Assembly (NCBI GenBank): GCA_946406115.1
Contig: OX291542.1
Location: 3,372,959 to 3,436,958, forward strand
Direction of reading: 5' to 3'
From: Apoda limacodes
Taxonomy: Eukaryota > Arthropoda > Insecta > Lepidoptera > Limacodidae
Length of the DNA stretch: 64,000 nt
Numbering within the stretch: position 1 is the first letter of the stretch; every line of letters begins with the position of its first letter. A program made the translations under genes and the position numbers. Below, in pieces: positions 34,425-46,183 of the stretch. The notes beneath the pieces are model-generated. The model made no database searches, was not told the DNA's origin, and worked only from the letters and a program-made list of their open reading frames with translations.

Positions 34425-34925
34425 AAAACAGGTCAAGTGCGAGTCGGTCTTGTGCATTTTCTAATGGTACGGAAACTTCGGTGCGCGAGTACGACTTGCA
34501 CTTAAGGGTTCTTCTTTTTAACCCAATTTTTATCACTGTTATACATTTACGAATCTCTAACGTTAAGCGACCGTAGGTCCGACACAGCCCATGCCACATT
34601 TTTTTTACATGAAAACAGCATCTATCATCGCACCGCTCGCCATCCGCAGGGAATTTATCCTCACACCTTAGAAACTGAATAGTCACGTTTATGTGTTTTT
34701 AGAGAAACTTCCTCCCGCAAACGCTTAGGTTGTGGAATGAGCTCCCTGCCGAAGTTTTCTCTAAGGACTACAGTATGGGGTTCGTCAGGAAAGAAGTTAT
34801 TAGATTTTTGAAGGGTCTGCAACGCGCGAGTGATGCCCCTGGTGTTGAACGCGTCCATAGGCTGCGGTGAACGCTTACCATCAGACGGACCGCAAGCTTG
34901 TTTGCCACCTTAGTAATAAAAAAAG
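34425..34925 (+). mobile_element. Type 5 foldback piece and CR1-like 3' fragment
   Basis: 34425-34515 carries caagtgcgagtcg and its inverse close together. 34610-34915 is a plus-strand CR1-like C-terminal piece (HHRTARH-like to ggaccgcaagcttgtttgcc). Confidence 0.55.
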
Positions 34926-35110
34926 CAACAAAAAAAACTGGTTGCCTGTAAAGTCGGTATACGGGCGAAAGTTTTACGTGACAATGATTTTATGTCTGTC
35001 TCTCTCGCTCTTAGGCGGGCGCGTGCCTCTCACTCGCTCTCATTGTGAGCGCATAACGTGAGCGGAGCGTAACGCAGTTTCTTGAAGTGTCACCCGGCAA
35101 ACCAATTTAT
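34926..35110. repeat. GC-richer segment with ctctcgctct motifs
   Basis: gtctctctcgctcttaggcg followed by tcactcgctctcattgtgag and gcgcataacgtgagcggagc. It looks like a repeat remnant; no ORF. Confidence 0.35.
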
Positions 35111-35724
35111 AAGACGTTGTCACGTCAAAAATAAAATAATAACTTAACGTTCTCAAAAATTTTCGCAATGTTTCATAAATCAGTTACTCACTGCGATTTT
35201 TTTACAAAAACCTGTTATTAAAAATGTGTTTAAAAAAGTGAAAATGTAAACAGAGAAGCTTATGGGTATGGATCAATATTTTCGTTTACGTATTAGATTG
35301 ACGGCTTCTTTGGATTGTTAATATTGAGCACGAAATTTAGGATTTGAGGTGTTGTAAGGTAAACACAAAATACAATTAACAAGTTTTAATAACACACTTA
35401 TATACAGAAAACAAACACTTAATAATTATTTTCAATTAATCTATGTTATGCCCACATTAAAAAAGAAAACAATAATAGAAGAAATAAAAATGTGTGGCTA
35501 TATTTAATAGAGCCTGCAATTTTAATTTTTATGTCAGTAGTTTGAATCTAAAGCAATTAAAAAACCACTAATGTGTTTTCTATTTATAATACAATTAATA
35601 TTAAGACTATAATTTTTGGCTCAAGCATGACCATATTTATTTATTCATACAAAGCAATACCAAAATTTCTTCTATTTTCTTAAATCCGGTTTTACTATTG
35701 CTGTATAAAATTTTATTTTCAACA

Positions 35725-35756
35725 TCAGTATCTCCCATATCCCCATCTTCCTTCAT
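35725..35756 (-). CDS. NRS-C exon 4
   Basis: Acceptor ctttttacag. Reads D-E-G-R-W-G-Y-G-R-Y-TGA in phase with exon 3. The G/R-R-W motif aligns with B. Confidence 0.6.
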
Positions 35757-37618
35757 CTGTAAAAAGTGAATTTGTTGTTAGTATTGAAGAATTAAGAAAA
35801 CAGGTATGACCATTTGTGTTTAAATACTAAGTACCTAACATTAAATCATTTAAATCAAAGCATAAAAAAATCAAAGAGTTCGATACCCGCACAAAACAAA
35901 CATTCGTGTACATAATAACATATTATGTATATTTGTGTTCATCTACAGTCTGGGTGTTTTCTATGTATCATATATGTATATATCATTTGATTCATATGTA
36001 TAGATTTACGAAAAAAAAGTATAAATAAATGTATTTGTATCCGTTGTCTGGTATCCATAGTACAAGCTTTGCATAGTTTGGGACCAGATGGCTGTGCGTA
36101 GTGTCCAAAAAAATATTTTTTATTATTTTTAATTAATTTACCTGTGTTTTCGTTGACGTTGTTAATGTTAATACGATTTTCGTTAACATTCTCATTATTT
36201 GCACTATTATAGTTATTTGCATCATTTTTGTTAGCATTTGCATTATTATTTGCGTTGCCGTTATTATTTTTGTTTTCATTATTGTCCTTATTTTGGTTTT
36301 CATTATTGTTTCTATTTCCGTTCCTGTTTTGGTCAATATTTTTGTTTCCGTTACTGTTTGCATTATTGCTTCCATTTTTGTTTTCTTTGCCATTACCACT
36401 TTTATTACCGTTACCATTGCGACTGTTATTGGCGTTAGGATTATTTTGAGGGACTACTGCAATTAATTTTTTTTTATCATTTCATTAGGTGTTTACTAAT
36501 CAGTTAATGGTATAATGTTTTTTATTAATATAACCAGTAAGACTTTAGACCGAAGTAAAGTTTACAAAAAATACATATTCTAGCTATCTGTCTGTAAAAT
36601 TTAGTAAAAAATAATCTAAACGAAACAAACACTTTATTTATTTTGTTGTCCTCAAGTTATCTATCCAGTGGTAGAGATTTCCAGCTGCTCGTAAGGTTTC
36701 AGCACAAGAATATCCGATGAGCGTACCAAAGATAGTAAATAGCAAAACAAATAAAGTTTGAAGGATAGTTTAGTAGATAGATCGGAATCTGGTAATGATA
36801 AAGAGTTACGGATTAATTGCTACTGCAAGCAAAGTTCTAATCGCTGTATTGGCTTTATCTAATAATGTACAAGGTTATTACTACAATTTACCATTTGTTG
36901 CTGGTGCTCTATGTGGTGCAACCGCACTGTGCACGTACACCGCCTAAAATTAAAGAATAGTTTTACAGTGTGTCGATATGTTACTCACACCTGATGGTAA
37001 GTAGCTACAACATGGTAGCCATACACAAGTACAACGGACATATATATTTCCCACATCCTTTTTCGTGACCCTTTTAAAGTAGGTAATTCAAATAATCAAA
37101 ATTTCTAAATACGAAAAACGTACATATTTAAATTGTTGGTACATTAAAATTCACTATAGGTACTAATTTTATAAATGCAAAAGTGTAAGTAATGTGAGTA
37201 TGCATGCAACTCGGCAACGGCTAGTTGGTTTTGCAAGGAATGTGGTTTAGAGAAATTATGTTTTGAATTGATACATTTTATTCTGATCAAACCGCCCTCG
37301 TAAAAGAAAGAAATGAGGATGGTGTTCTCAATGTCTCTCTTTAAAAGAAGGTGGAAAGGAGTTGATACCTCCTAAAATATGGCAACGGTGATATTAACTT
37401 CCCTGATTTCGGATAAATGCTAAAGCGTACCCGTGACAGCTGCAAATGGTGGCTCATGCAATGCTGAGTTTGTGTTGCGTCGAAGTATCCATAACGTTTT
37501 CCCAGAGAATATTGAGTGAATCAGATAATATAATAAATTAAAATCATCAACTCAATACATTTATAATAACTGAAATACTCACCATTAATGCTAAGCACAA
37601 CACTACAGCAGTTTTCAT
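35725..37618 (-). CDS. NRS-C: secreted Asn-rich repeat protein, four exons (144 aa)
   Basis: Exons 37583-37618, 36892-36943, 36142-36456 and 35725-35756; phases 0, 1, 1. The N-terminus MKTAVVLCLALM plus AVYVHSAVAPH is a signal peptide with likely cleavage after VHSA. Exon 3 codes 104 open codons of Asn with Gly, Lys, Arg, Glu and Ala. The last exon codes D-E-G-R-W-G-Y-G-R-Y-stop, so Trp is five residues from the end rather than last. It is the intact sister of NRS-B: exons, intron ends and about 200 bp of upstream sequence align. A truncated SINE (35880-36125) in intron 3 is shared with B. Predicted extracellular, flexible and hydrophilic. No known domain is visible, and function is unknown. 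Confidence 0.75.
35880..36125 (+). repeat. SINE (type 6) in NRS-C intron 3
   Basis: B-box-like agttcgatacccgc, then caaacattcgtg, tgggtgttttctatgta, tgtctggtatccatagtaca and ttgggaccagatggctgtg. A longer copy is at 45930-46150. Confidence 0.55.
36142..36456 (-). CDS. NRS-C exon 3, Asn-rich repeat exon
   Basis: Acceptor aattgcag, donor GTAAAT, 315 nt, open throughout. Starts VVPQNNPNANN and ends INNVNENT. About half the residues are Asn. Confidence 0.78.
36892..36943 (-). CDS. NRS-C exon 2
   Basis: Acceptor aattttag, donor GTAAAT, 52 nt. Codes AVYVHSAVAPHRAPATN. Confidence 0.72.
37583..37618 (-). CDS. NRS-C exon 1 (signal peptide start)
   Basis: Codes MKTAVVLCLALM; donor GTGAGT. 36 nt, phase 0. 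Confidence 0.72.
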
Positions 37619-37686
37619 TTTTCAGATGTATAAATCTTACACTTCAAATTAATACAAAGATGTGACTAAAACATGTCCGCGCACTC

Positions 37687-37730
37687 CTTATAAAGTATAT
37701 AAGACAAAACGTATCACTGATGTTTGCTCA
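37687..37730 (-). promoter_or_regulatory. NRS-C promoter: TATA box and conserved upstream block
   Basis: TTTATAAG at 37687-37694 and the block TGAGCAAACATCAGTGATA at 37712-37730, matching NRS-B. Homology with B continues to about 37793. Confidence 0.55.
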
Positions 37731-37808
37731 AAGTTTTAATATTAAGTTATTGTAATGAAGATTATTCATTACTTGTATTTACAGATTTATATTATATTGT
37801 TTGAATAT

Positions 37809-37812
<4 letters not shown>

Positions 37813-37846
<34 letters not shown>
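37813..37846. repeat. (TA)n microsatellite
   Basis: Run of about 17 TA units just upstream of the NRS-C promoter homology. Confidence 0.8.
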
Positions 37847-37848
<2 letters not shown>

Positions 37849-38334
37849 GTATTGGAATGTAGTTTTCATTAAACAGCTGCAACAGTATGTGAAAAATAAA
37901 CTAGAATAAAGTCCGCTTTTATAATTTATACTTAAAGAATATTGATTTTTTAATGTTTCTTTCATACAACCAGTGAAAAGCCTTAAAGAAATTCATCAAA
38001 TATCTGATTTGAGAAATGAATTATTAACGTCTGTTATTTATTCCAAAATAATTATTTGAATGAGGTGGTGTACTACAGAATAATATTACTACAGTGCGAT
38101 ATGGTTAAACATATCTTGAGGAGCTTGTGGCCTATGTAAAGTTAAGTGAAGTCAGGCATTGTCAGTCGTTTAGCGGGTGACTACTAGGGTCACATTTTTG
38201 AAGGCTGTTCTAATTAAGGTGTTACTTAGGTACGTTTAGTAGAAATCCAGTCTGTGGTTACCAAGATAATTGCACTTTTCCTAGTGGGTCAATGGCTCTC
38301 ACCCATACGATAGACTTGTGTGATCGACTAGAAA

Positions 38335-38910
38335 TTTGAAACACTATGTAAATACGATAACACCTGATTGTAAACGGTCCCCGCAGCTTATGAACGCTTA
38401 CAACACCTGGGGCATCACTCGCGCGTTGCAATCAGTAAAGTTTCAAGATTACTTAACTCCTAGACAGCTTGGTCTTCATATAGGTAAAGTAATATATTAT
38501 TTTAGACAAAAGCATCGTATTATGGACTCCGAGGTTGGTCAATATAAGTCCTCAATTTTACTTTTGATGATATATTTTTTTGCCTCGGGTTGAGTTTGAT
38601 GTATTTGATTTTTTCAATTTCATTTGTATTTCGTTTATCGATGAAAGTATAAAGAAAATGTCACATTTTATAACAGTTTAAAGGGTATATTTAAAAGGGA
38701 TAGAATAGTGTTTTTTCTTTATATGTTAAACCTAGGTTTTACCCACGTTAAATTCGGTTATCAAATCAAGGAGTTGCTGTACGGCTTGTGAGTTTAGGAC
38801 TGACGACTATTCGCTCAGCTCTTTTTTGAACCGAGTCAAAAGAGCCATACTGGTATTCTGGTACACCTGCCCTAAGATGGCAGCAGTACACCATGTGAGG
38901 ACATTTCAAT
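38335..38910. mobile_element. CR1-like fragments
   Basis: 38370-38435 (ggtccccgcagcttatgaac, minus) and 38815-38900 (gaaccgagtcaaaagagcca ... ggcagcagtacaccatgtg, minus) match separate parts of the 16.0-19.0-kb element. Confidence 0.55.
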
Positions 38911-39269
38911 AAATAAATTCGGTATTTGCCGCGAGATTTGTGTGGCAAATCCTTGATTATAGTGTGAAAGTTTGCCATGGTTTTAGTTGAAATTTTCCAG
39001 GATAAAATGTAGCCTATGTCATTTTCCGTCTCTTTAACTATCTGTCTGTTAAATTTCAGCTCAAGAATTGAGATTCTAGGAGGTGAAATGTGCAAAAAAT
39101 ATGTTTTCGTGGGAATTCTTAATCTAAATAACAAGTATTCTATATCTATCGTCTTCAACTATATCTGTGCTAAAAATCTCGCCATTTGGGGGCTCCGTTT
39201 GAGCACCGTGCTCATAAATAAAATATTCGAAATATGCATCATTTATGCAAAAATTTATGCGAATAGTCG

Positions 39270-39690
39270 ACAGTCCTAAACTCACAAGCCGTATCGAACC
39301 CCTGGAAGTCTCATGCGAGAGTTAGCCTCTCTGTGTGTGTTCTACCGGTTGTATAACAGGCTGTGTTCTTAGGAATTATTTGAAATGATACCCGCTGCTA
39401 CTTTCTACCATCGCGTCGCTCGCCATCGGCAGGGAATTCATCCTCGAACCTTGGAACCTATAAAGGGTCACTTGCAGTGCAGTTCGAGAGAAACTTCCTC
39501 CCACGAACGTCTAAATTGTAAGATGACCTCCCTGCCAAGGTTCTTCAGTAGAGAAATGATTATATTTTTAAAGGATCAGCTACTCGCGAGTAATGCCCCC
39601 CGGTGTTGCAAGAGTCCAAAGGCCGCTTCACATCTGGCGGACCGTAAGCTTTTTTGGCAACTTCAGAGGTATAAAAAAAACAAAGTTAGA
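39270..39690 (+). pseudogene. CR1-like ORF2 C-terminal fragment
   Basis: Reads MIPAATFYHRVARHRQGIHP, matching the TATFYHRTARHRQGIHSHTL region of the intact ORF2, then continues with frameshifts to the 3' end motif. Confidence 0.7.
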
Positions 39691-40068
39691 CTATAAGTAT
39701 GTATATTATCTATATTGGGAAATGAATTTTTTTTTTGTAGTTACAATAGGACTAGACTCCGCTGTAATTATTTCTTCACCAATCTGGAAACAAATAAGAT
39801 TTTTTGTTTATTTAAAAAATATGATTTACGTCAATTACGAGTTATTTAGTCTGTGAAAATAAAAACATTTTTATTCATTTGTAATTCAGTTTGTTTTATC
39901 CTATGTATTATTATTGTTATTGGTGAAGAATAATCAAATAAACAATATAGAATAAATTGTACAGCCAAAGCCTTTAGAAATTCAATCACGAAGCAATTGT
40001 CAGTGGGATTGAAGAAAAAAAATGTATAAGAGAATAGCAACCCAATCGCTGAACGACTACAATAGTAG

Positions 40069-40522
40069 ACAAGGGAGCAAATTAGTATTTTTATGATGAG
40101 GGCACAATTTTTAATACAAAATGTAGCGAAGGATTCTAAAGTAGAATATAATTGAATCCCTCAATATACGTCGCCTGAGCTAAAAATATTTTGTGACCGA
40201 GTGATAAACTCTACTTTTTATCCCCCTCTATGGAAAAAGAAATAAAAGGCGCTTTTAGACACAACTCATGATATAAAATTGGTATTGTTTAAAGTGAAAG
40301 AATTTATTAAAAAATTATATTTACAGTTGAAACATTTTGAAAGTTTCGAAATGTTATATTTAATGAACTACTGTTGAAAAGAGTTGAAGAATAGGGACGC
40401 AGTTTGCATTTTTTTTATCAGAAATTTATTAAAATTTATTACTACCCGCTTCGGTAGCGGGAGCAAACACGAATTTAGCTCCCGCTTTTGAATAGCGAAT
40501 CAATCAACGTTTTTCGAATAGA
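40069..40522 (+). repeat. Interspersed repeat (type 3)
   Basis: Shares ends with 12715-13060. Has an extra central segment of about 100 bp and an inverted cccgcttcggtagcgggagc. Confidence 0.6.
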
Positions 40523-41344
40523 TGGGACGAAAAATCTTTATACATACATTTCATGTACCGATATAGTACATAACTGCCGCGGCCCGCAAACGCAGCATAA
40601 CCGTGCTATCGTGAGTAGGCATTACAAAGTCCGGTTATGCTCAGTTGTGGCCAAGGCTTGAATAGTGATTTTCTCAAACATGCGTATAAAAAACCTAATT
40701 ATATTGACAAATGTATTAAAAATAATAAAAATATTTTAGGTAATTTTGTCGCCGATTCGCCGCGTTCAAATGTCGATTTATTATTTTACTTTTTTAATTA
40801 ATTTAATGGCGCATTCTTTTTGATGTGCCAATCCGACATTTGAAAAAACTTGATTATTTATCTCTTTAGTTATCAATGTTTGGGTTTTGAGCAGTTTATT
40901 GCAAAGAGAGTAGAATCACTACGTTTGTTCATTCCTCTTTTACATATGAATCATTACAGGCCGCTCTCTGATATTATACTGCAAGTACGATTTACCCTAA
41001 AGAAGCTTGTGCAAGATATGGTCGCATATCGTAGCATGTTTGAGAAAAGTGTATTTGTTAATGTTTGATAACATTTGGCACATGCGTTGGATCTATATTA
41101 TTTTGTATTTTAATAAATCTCAATTGTAATAGCCTAAAGCAAATCAGCACTTAGCCCGCCTGGTTTTCGACCGTTATCGTAGCTTTATGTACGCTTGTTA
41201 TACCAGGGGCACTTAAAACATTAAACTGTGTAGTGTAGTAGAAGTGCACTATAACATATTTTAATTTTAGGTTCTTAAATATCGAAAATCGAAAAGTAAC
41301 TAACTACTCACTTTTAAAAACCTTCACGTCTATAGCATTTCTTC
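40523..41344. other. No gene recognised; CR1-like scrap
   Basis: A CpG-bearing stretch at 40570-40640 and a 72-codon open frame at 40850-41068 without family features. 41150-41215 resembles the CR1-like 3' end. This lies just beyond the NRS-D stop. Confidence 0.35.
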
Positions 41345-41379
41345 TTACCATCCCTTACGTCCAAGTCCTTTTAGATTAC
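41345..41379 (-). CDS. NRS-D exon 4 (tail ends G-W-stop)
   Basis: Acceptor ttttttgcag. Reads NLKGLGRKGW then TAA. The GNLK start is shared with E and F. Confidence 0.72.
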
Positions 41380-44300
41380 CTGCAAAAAAAAAAGTAATTT
41401 TAATTGCACAGAAAATATACCAGAGCCGGAAGGTGGCCATAGGGCCTCTGTAACGAAACGACGTTACTCCATCGAATTTGGGCTTGTTTGATGTGGCTTG
41501 ACAAGTACTCTGGTCTAAATCGATAACCAGGGTCTGATGATAGCTTGTTAGTAAATGCTTTTAACGTATATACTTGTTTACTACCTAAGTTCGCTCGTTA
41601 GTATATTAGTTTGCAAATTATTGAATTTTTAAAGTAAAATATATGAACCCCTAACCTAAATTTACCTTCTAATAAACCCCTCAAAATCATTTTTACATTA
41701 CCACGTTTTGATTATTGGGTTGTAATTCTATATGTTGCGTTGAAAATTAAAAAAAAAAAAAAAACTGTGGCACTAACCCATGACCTTGTCATACCTATAC
41801 CATAATTACTTATTAAATTAAATCAAATATTATTTATTCTACTAATCTCTCTGAGAACACTTTTGAATCGTCAATACAATCTATATTACAATGTTTATTT
41901 CTGCCGAAAAGAGCTGGCAAGAAAATGAACTATTTGAAGTAATAATTCAAAACTTTGTTGATCAACTAACAAGTAAACAATCAATATTGAAAATACTTAG
42001 TAAATAAGTTAGTAAAGTTACTAATACCAAAGTTGTGCATTCACATGTCAATAATTGTTTTCAGTTTTTATGTAGCATACCCCTCCCATATATCGCACCA
42101 AAATATCGTCAATAGTTTGAAGGAATTCAGATATTTAAGAGTACTTCGATATTTAATAGTACTTGTAATATTATTACCATTATAATTATTTTCTTGCACA
42201 ATCATAATACACTTAAAAATATCCATACTGTCCGTTCTATTATTACAAATGCTAAAGTAACTCTGTCTGTCTGTACCGATTAAGATGAAAGTTGGCATGG
42301 AAATAGTTTCAGTCGCGGGTAAGGACATAAACTACGAGAACTTGAAAACATCAAGTGGGAGTCGGATTAGCGCACAGAGGGATAAGAAGAACTGGGCTAT
42401 ACTCTGAGCTAATTTTAATAAAAAAAATATGAAATATCGGAAAGCAAATAAATTCTTAAAAAAAATTTGCTTCGTAACAAATTTCTAGATTCTGAGTTCA
42501 CGGGAAGTTCCTGTAGGTTTTGATTCTTTTGCGAGTTTCGAAAATTTGCGAAAAATTGCGAAAATTTGCAGCACTAACGGCTGTATCTTTTGATTGCGTT
42601 GGCTTAAAAGTTTGATTTTTTCACAGCTCTAAAGGACGGTAGACCTGAGTATTTGATATAAATTTTAACTTGATACCTCCACGCGTTCCTGAGAAAAAGG
42701 GTCTTGAGAGACGGACGGACGGAGAACAAAGTGATCCTATAGGGGTTCCGTTTTTTCCTTTTGAGGTACAGAACCCTAAAAAGACGTAGGCTACTTTTAA
42801 CCCGTTTAAAAATAAAAATTCCGCAGGAATAACCGAATTCTACGTAGCTGAACTACAACTACAGGTATAGCTTGCTATGGCAATCTTATGATAAACAAAA
42901 ATGATGAAATTATTAGTATATTCCTTCTTCGTTTACCATCAGAAACCAGCAGACTATAATTAATCTAAGTAGCCAATAATTAGTAAAACATTTGATTACC
43001 TCCACGGTTCACGTTATTGTTGCTGATCTTAACGGTATTAACGTTCTCGTTTGCATTATGAGCGCCATTGTCATTGTCAGCACTATTTGTATTCTTGTTG
43101 CCATTTTCGTTGCCATTTTTATTACCGTTGTCATTATCGTTATCGTTTGCATTTTTACTGGCGTTGCCGTTACCATTTCTGTTGCCATTTTTGTTGCCGT
43201 TGCTACTTCCATTAGCATTTGCATTGCCATTTCCACTACCATTTTTATTTCCATTACTATCAATGTTTCTATGTCCATTTAAAATACGGCGTTGAGATCC
43301 TGAATTAAAAAAAAAAATATGATGGGTTCTCTTATTGTTATGCGTTTACTAAAAGGTTGAACTAGACTGCTTACATTATATCAGTTTACAAACATTTTTT
43401 TTTGGTTACAGATACCAATTTTGAGACGACTGTAAACTGTAAAAAACATTGCTTACAAATAGCAACATAAGCTTATGCAGAAAATAAGTAAGAAAATTTT
43501 AAATTAATCACACATGAATACATACAAAAGATACATTATAAAACTAAATTGCAATAAAATTAATGTTCATTCACAGAATATTTAGTTATTAGTTACTTTA
43601 AAAATACATAATAAAATGAAAATAAAACAAATATTTAAGGGGGACTCCCATACAACAAACGGTTTTTTTATCACCGTTTTTATAGATAATGGCAAGGAAC
43701 CCTCCGTGCGCGAGTCCGACTCGCACTTGGCCGATTTTTTATTATAATTTGTAAAGCTAACACTATAATCACATGAAGTTTGAAGCTTGAATATGTTTAC
43801 GATACAGCAAAAAAAGAACAAAAACCTGATTATTAAAATTAAAATAAATTTAATTCTTCTTAAATTTGTTAGGTAATCCACCATTATAACACATATTCTG
43901 TGATAAAATCAGGCTTTTACCTATTTACATTTATAGACAGACAGATAAACATCTTATGCTTAGTAATAGAGCTTTGTTGTTACCCTTTGGGTACAGAATC
44001 CTAATAATAGTACTAATAACGTTAAGACTTACCCTTGCCGTTAGGTGCAGCGCCACATTGGACGGCAATGATCTAAAAATAGATTTGATTATATTAATTA
44101 ATTAATATAAATAACAGTGATATTTTTACGTTTTTGCATATCTTTTTTAGTGGAAAACTAAGAGGACCATAATATTTTATGATTTTTGTGTAAACTTAAG
44201 ATGTATAACTAAAAAAAATTGGAAGTATAATTAAAATTGATTATTTGCATTAATATAAAAAAAAATATTTTAAGTTTCGAAGAAAAATAAAGTTATACAA

Positions 44301-44558
44301 TCATAATTGTTTGAACTGAATAAAAATGTATTTTCCGCCAATATTATGTTTATGAATGATCAAAAAAATATTAAACTTTTTAATAATAAAATTAAATCTT
44401 GTGGCAGAATATGCTATCTGCTTTTAATATAACATGTTAAGTAATGTTTATGTTTGGAAGAAAGGAACATAGATAAAACCAAGGCATTAACATAGTTTAA
44501 GTAAATAACAATAAGTACTTACAACAAAGACAAGACAAAAGATAACCGCAGCTTTCAT
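41345..44558 (-). CDS. NRS-D: secreted Asn-rich repeat protein, four exons (136 aa)
   Basis: Exons 44523-44558 (MKAAVIFCLVFV), 44033-44072 (IIAVQCGAAPNGK), 43000-43299 (99 Asn-rich codons) and 41345-41379; phases 0, 1, 1. The mature part opens GSQRRILNGHRN, a near match to GSQHHNLNGHGN of NRS-E, then runs as NGN/NKN/NAN repeats, and closes with KISNNNVNRG and the tail GNLKGLGRKGW-stop. All junctions are GT-AG. The frame is fully open. The strong signal peptide implies secretion; Lys/Arg and a little Asp/Glu are scattered in the repeats. It pairs with E by N-terminus, repeat borders, promoter block and tail. Intron 3 (41380-42999) holds an agggttccgtac-type repeat. No function can be assigned. 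Confidence 0.8.
42350..42782 (+). repeat. Type 5 repeat in NRS-D intron 3
   Basis: Starts aagtgggagtcggattagcg, ends gaggtacagaaccctaaaa with gagacggacggacgg before it. Confidence 0.55.
43000..43299 (-). CDS. NRS-D exon 3, Asn-rich repeat exon
   Basis: Acceptor taattcag, donor GTAATC, 300 nt, open. It carries the GSQ start and NNNVNRG end shared with E. Confidence 0.8.
44033..44072 (-). CDS. NRS-D exon 2
   Basis: Acceptor tatttttag, donor GTAAGT, 40 nt. Codes IIAVQCGAAPNGK. Confidence 0.75.
44523..44558 (-). CDS. NRS-D exon 1 (signal peptide start)
   Basis: Codes MKAAVIFCLVFV; donor GTAAGT. Confidence 0.75.
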
Positions 44559-44660
44559 TTTAAAATAAGTTTTGAAATGTTATTAAAAGAAATAATTAAA
44601 GAGTAGGTAGGTACGCTTTGAAATTGCTTTTGGAAATGATTTTTCGAATCAAACTTGTGT

Positions 44661-44721
44661 TTTTATATGAATGATATTCGTTTGTCAAGTTGTTAAATAT
44701 AAACAAGTAGCAATATTTGAT
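44661..44721 (-). promoter_or_regulatory. NRS-D promoter: TATA box and ATCAAATATTGC block
   Basis: TATAAAA at 44661-44667 is about 103 bp before the start codon. A 21-bp block ATCAAATATTGCTACTTGTTT (44701-44721, written here to 21 bases only as its ends) recurs with one change upstream of NRS-E at 55780-55800. Confidence 0.5.
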
Positions 44722-45929
44722 TTATATGTTGCGAAGTATTCAAAGCGAATAACGAAACTGTTTCGGAAATATCCTATTCCAACTAATATATCCGAAAGTC
44801 TGTTTATTTGTTTATAAAAAAAAAATAACGAGAACGTAAATACGCCTTAAGAGGCTGACCAATGCCAAGTTACACTTTTTTGAATTGAAAAAATCCATAC
44901 TTGTAATCAGTATTTTAGGTTAAAAATTTAACTCTGTATAGAAAAACATATATGTATTGGCTTGTACTCTCAAAAACACGATAGCATTAATTTGCTCGAT
45001 AGAAAAAAATCTGTAAAAGACCTCTAAATTTTAATTTTTTTTGGTTTTTAACTGCTATTTGTTAACGTATAACATTCAACTTCATATAAATGTCTAGCTC
45101 ACTAGATAGTCCATGGTTGTTTCTACCGAACTCTAAAAAATTGAGTTAGTTTTCAAGTAAATACCCAAAACGCTAAAATATATTCGGTGTCTGAAATTGA
45201 GGGCCACGATTCTTTCATGTTGAAGGTTCGAGATTACCTGATTTTTGGCAAACAAATATAGAAAGGACAGGGCCTAAGATACTTTCCATTTCGATCGAGC
45301 ATTATCTAGGAATGCTACTGCAATAACCGAAATTTGAAAATTCGTTGGTTAATTATTGTTTTCGCCATACAATTGTATAGTACTTAATCTACATATATTA
45401 TTATGTAATTTATTATTTGCAAGAATTTTTTAATATTTACTGCTTGATTTTCACTAACTTCACACATGTAATCTTGCGCGTGTGAAACCGCATAGAAAAG
45501 TTAATATGTATATTAAAATATTGTATTTGACGTCTTTTGTTGAATTATATAAAGTAGTGGAGTATTTCTTTTGTTTTTTTTTTATTTTTAAGGTGTGTTA
45601 CTGTTTTATTGTTTGATGCACTTGTATTTAAAATTATATGAATTTTACATTTGACCTAAACAAAAGAGTTGTCAGTTAACGAAAGAATACCACATTGTTA
45701 AACAAATTAAATTGTTGATTTGATGTTTTTAATTATTTTGGTGTTTCACCTAATTGATTCAATGTATGTTGACATCGCATTTTTCGAAAACGGACTGAAT
45801 TTAATTAGGATAATACTCGACTAAGTCTATGTAATTGTACCGTTTGTTTAGTTTTATTAGTTATTTTTATGACTTATGCCTCAAAAACTTGTATTGTGTA
45901 TCTTCTTTCATAACGTTACTTCGTGACTC
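44722..45929. other. No gene recognised
   Basis: AT-rich spacer upstream of NRS-D without coding or repeat features that I can name. Confidence 0.3.
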
Positions 45930-46150
45930 CGATGATAGTACGAGTAGCGACTGCCTGTCGATTCAAGGGACATACTCGTAGGTTCTATCCTCGCACAGGA
46001 CAAACATTTGTGTTTTTCTTGAGTATGGGTGTTTTCTATGTATAATATGTATGTATTTACAGAAGAGGTATATAAGTGGTTGTTTCGGTTGCCTGGTATC
46101 CAAATATAAACTTTGCTTAGTTTAGAACCAGCTCTTTTTATTTATTTTTT
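45930..46150 (+). repeat. SINE (type 6)
   Basis: aggttctatcctcgcacagg is B-box-like, followed by acaaacatttgtg, tgggtgttttctatgta and ttgcctggtatccaaatata. Confidence 0.5.
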
Positions 46151-46183
46151 CTGAACTGACATTGCAGTTGGCTGTTGCAACCA

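Noticed and set aside
35640..35748. A longer alternative C-terminus for NRS-B and C using an acceptor eight to nine bases downstream
   Set aside because: It would open DGNIDVESFIQQ in B and a longer tail in C, but small indels put the two in different frames, so it is not conserved. The first acceptor has the better pyrimidine tract and gives the shared R-W tail.
40850..41068. 72-codon plus-strand frame (MIIYLFSYQC...)
   Set aside because: No domain, no clear partner exon. Noted only as unrecognised sequence.
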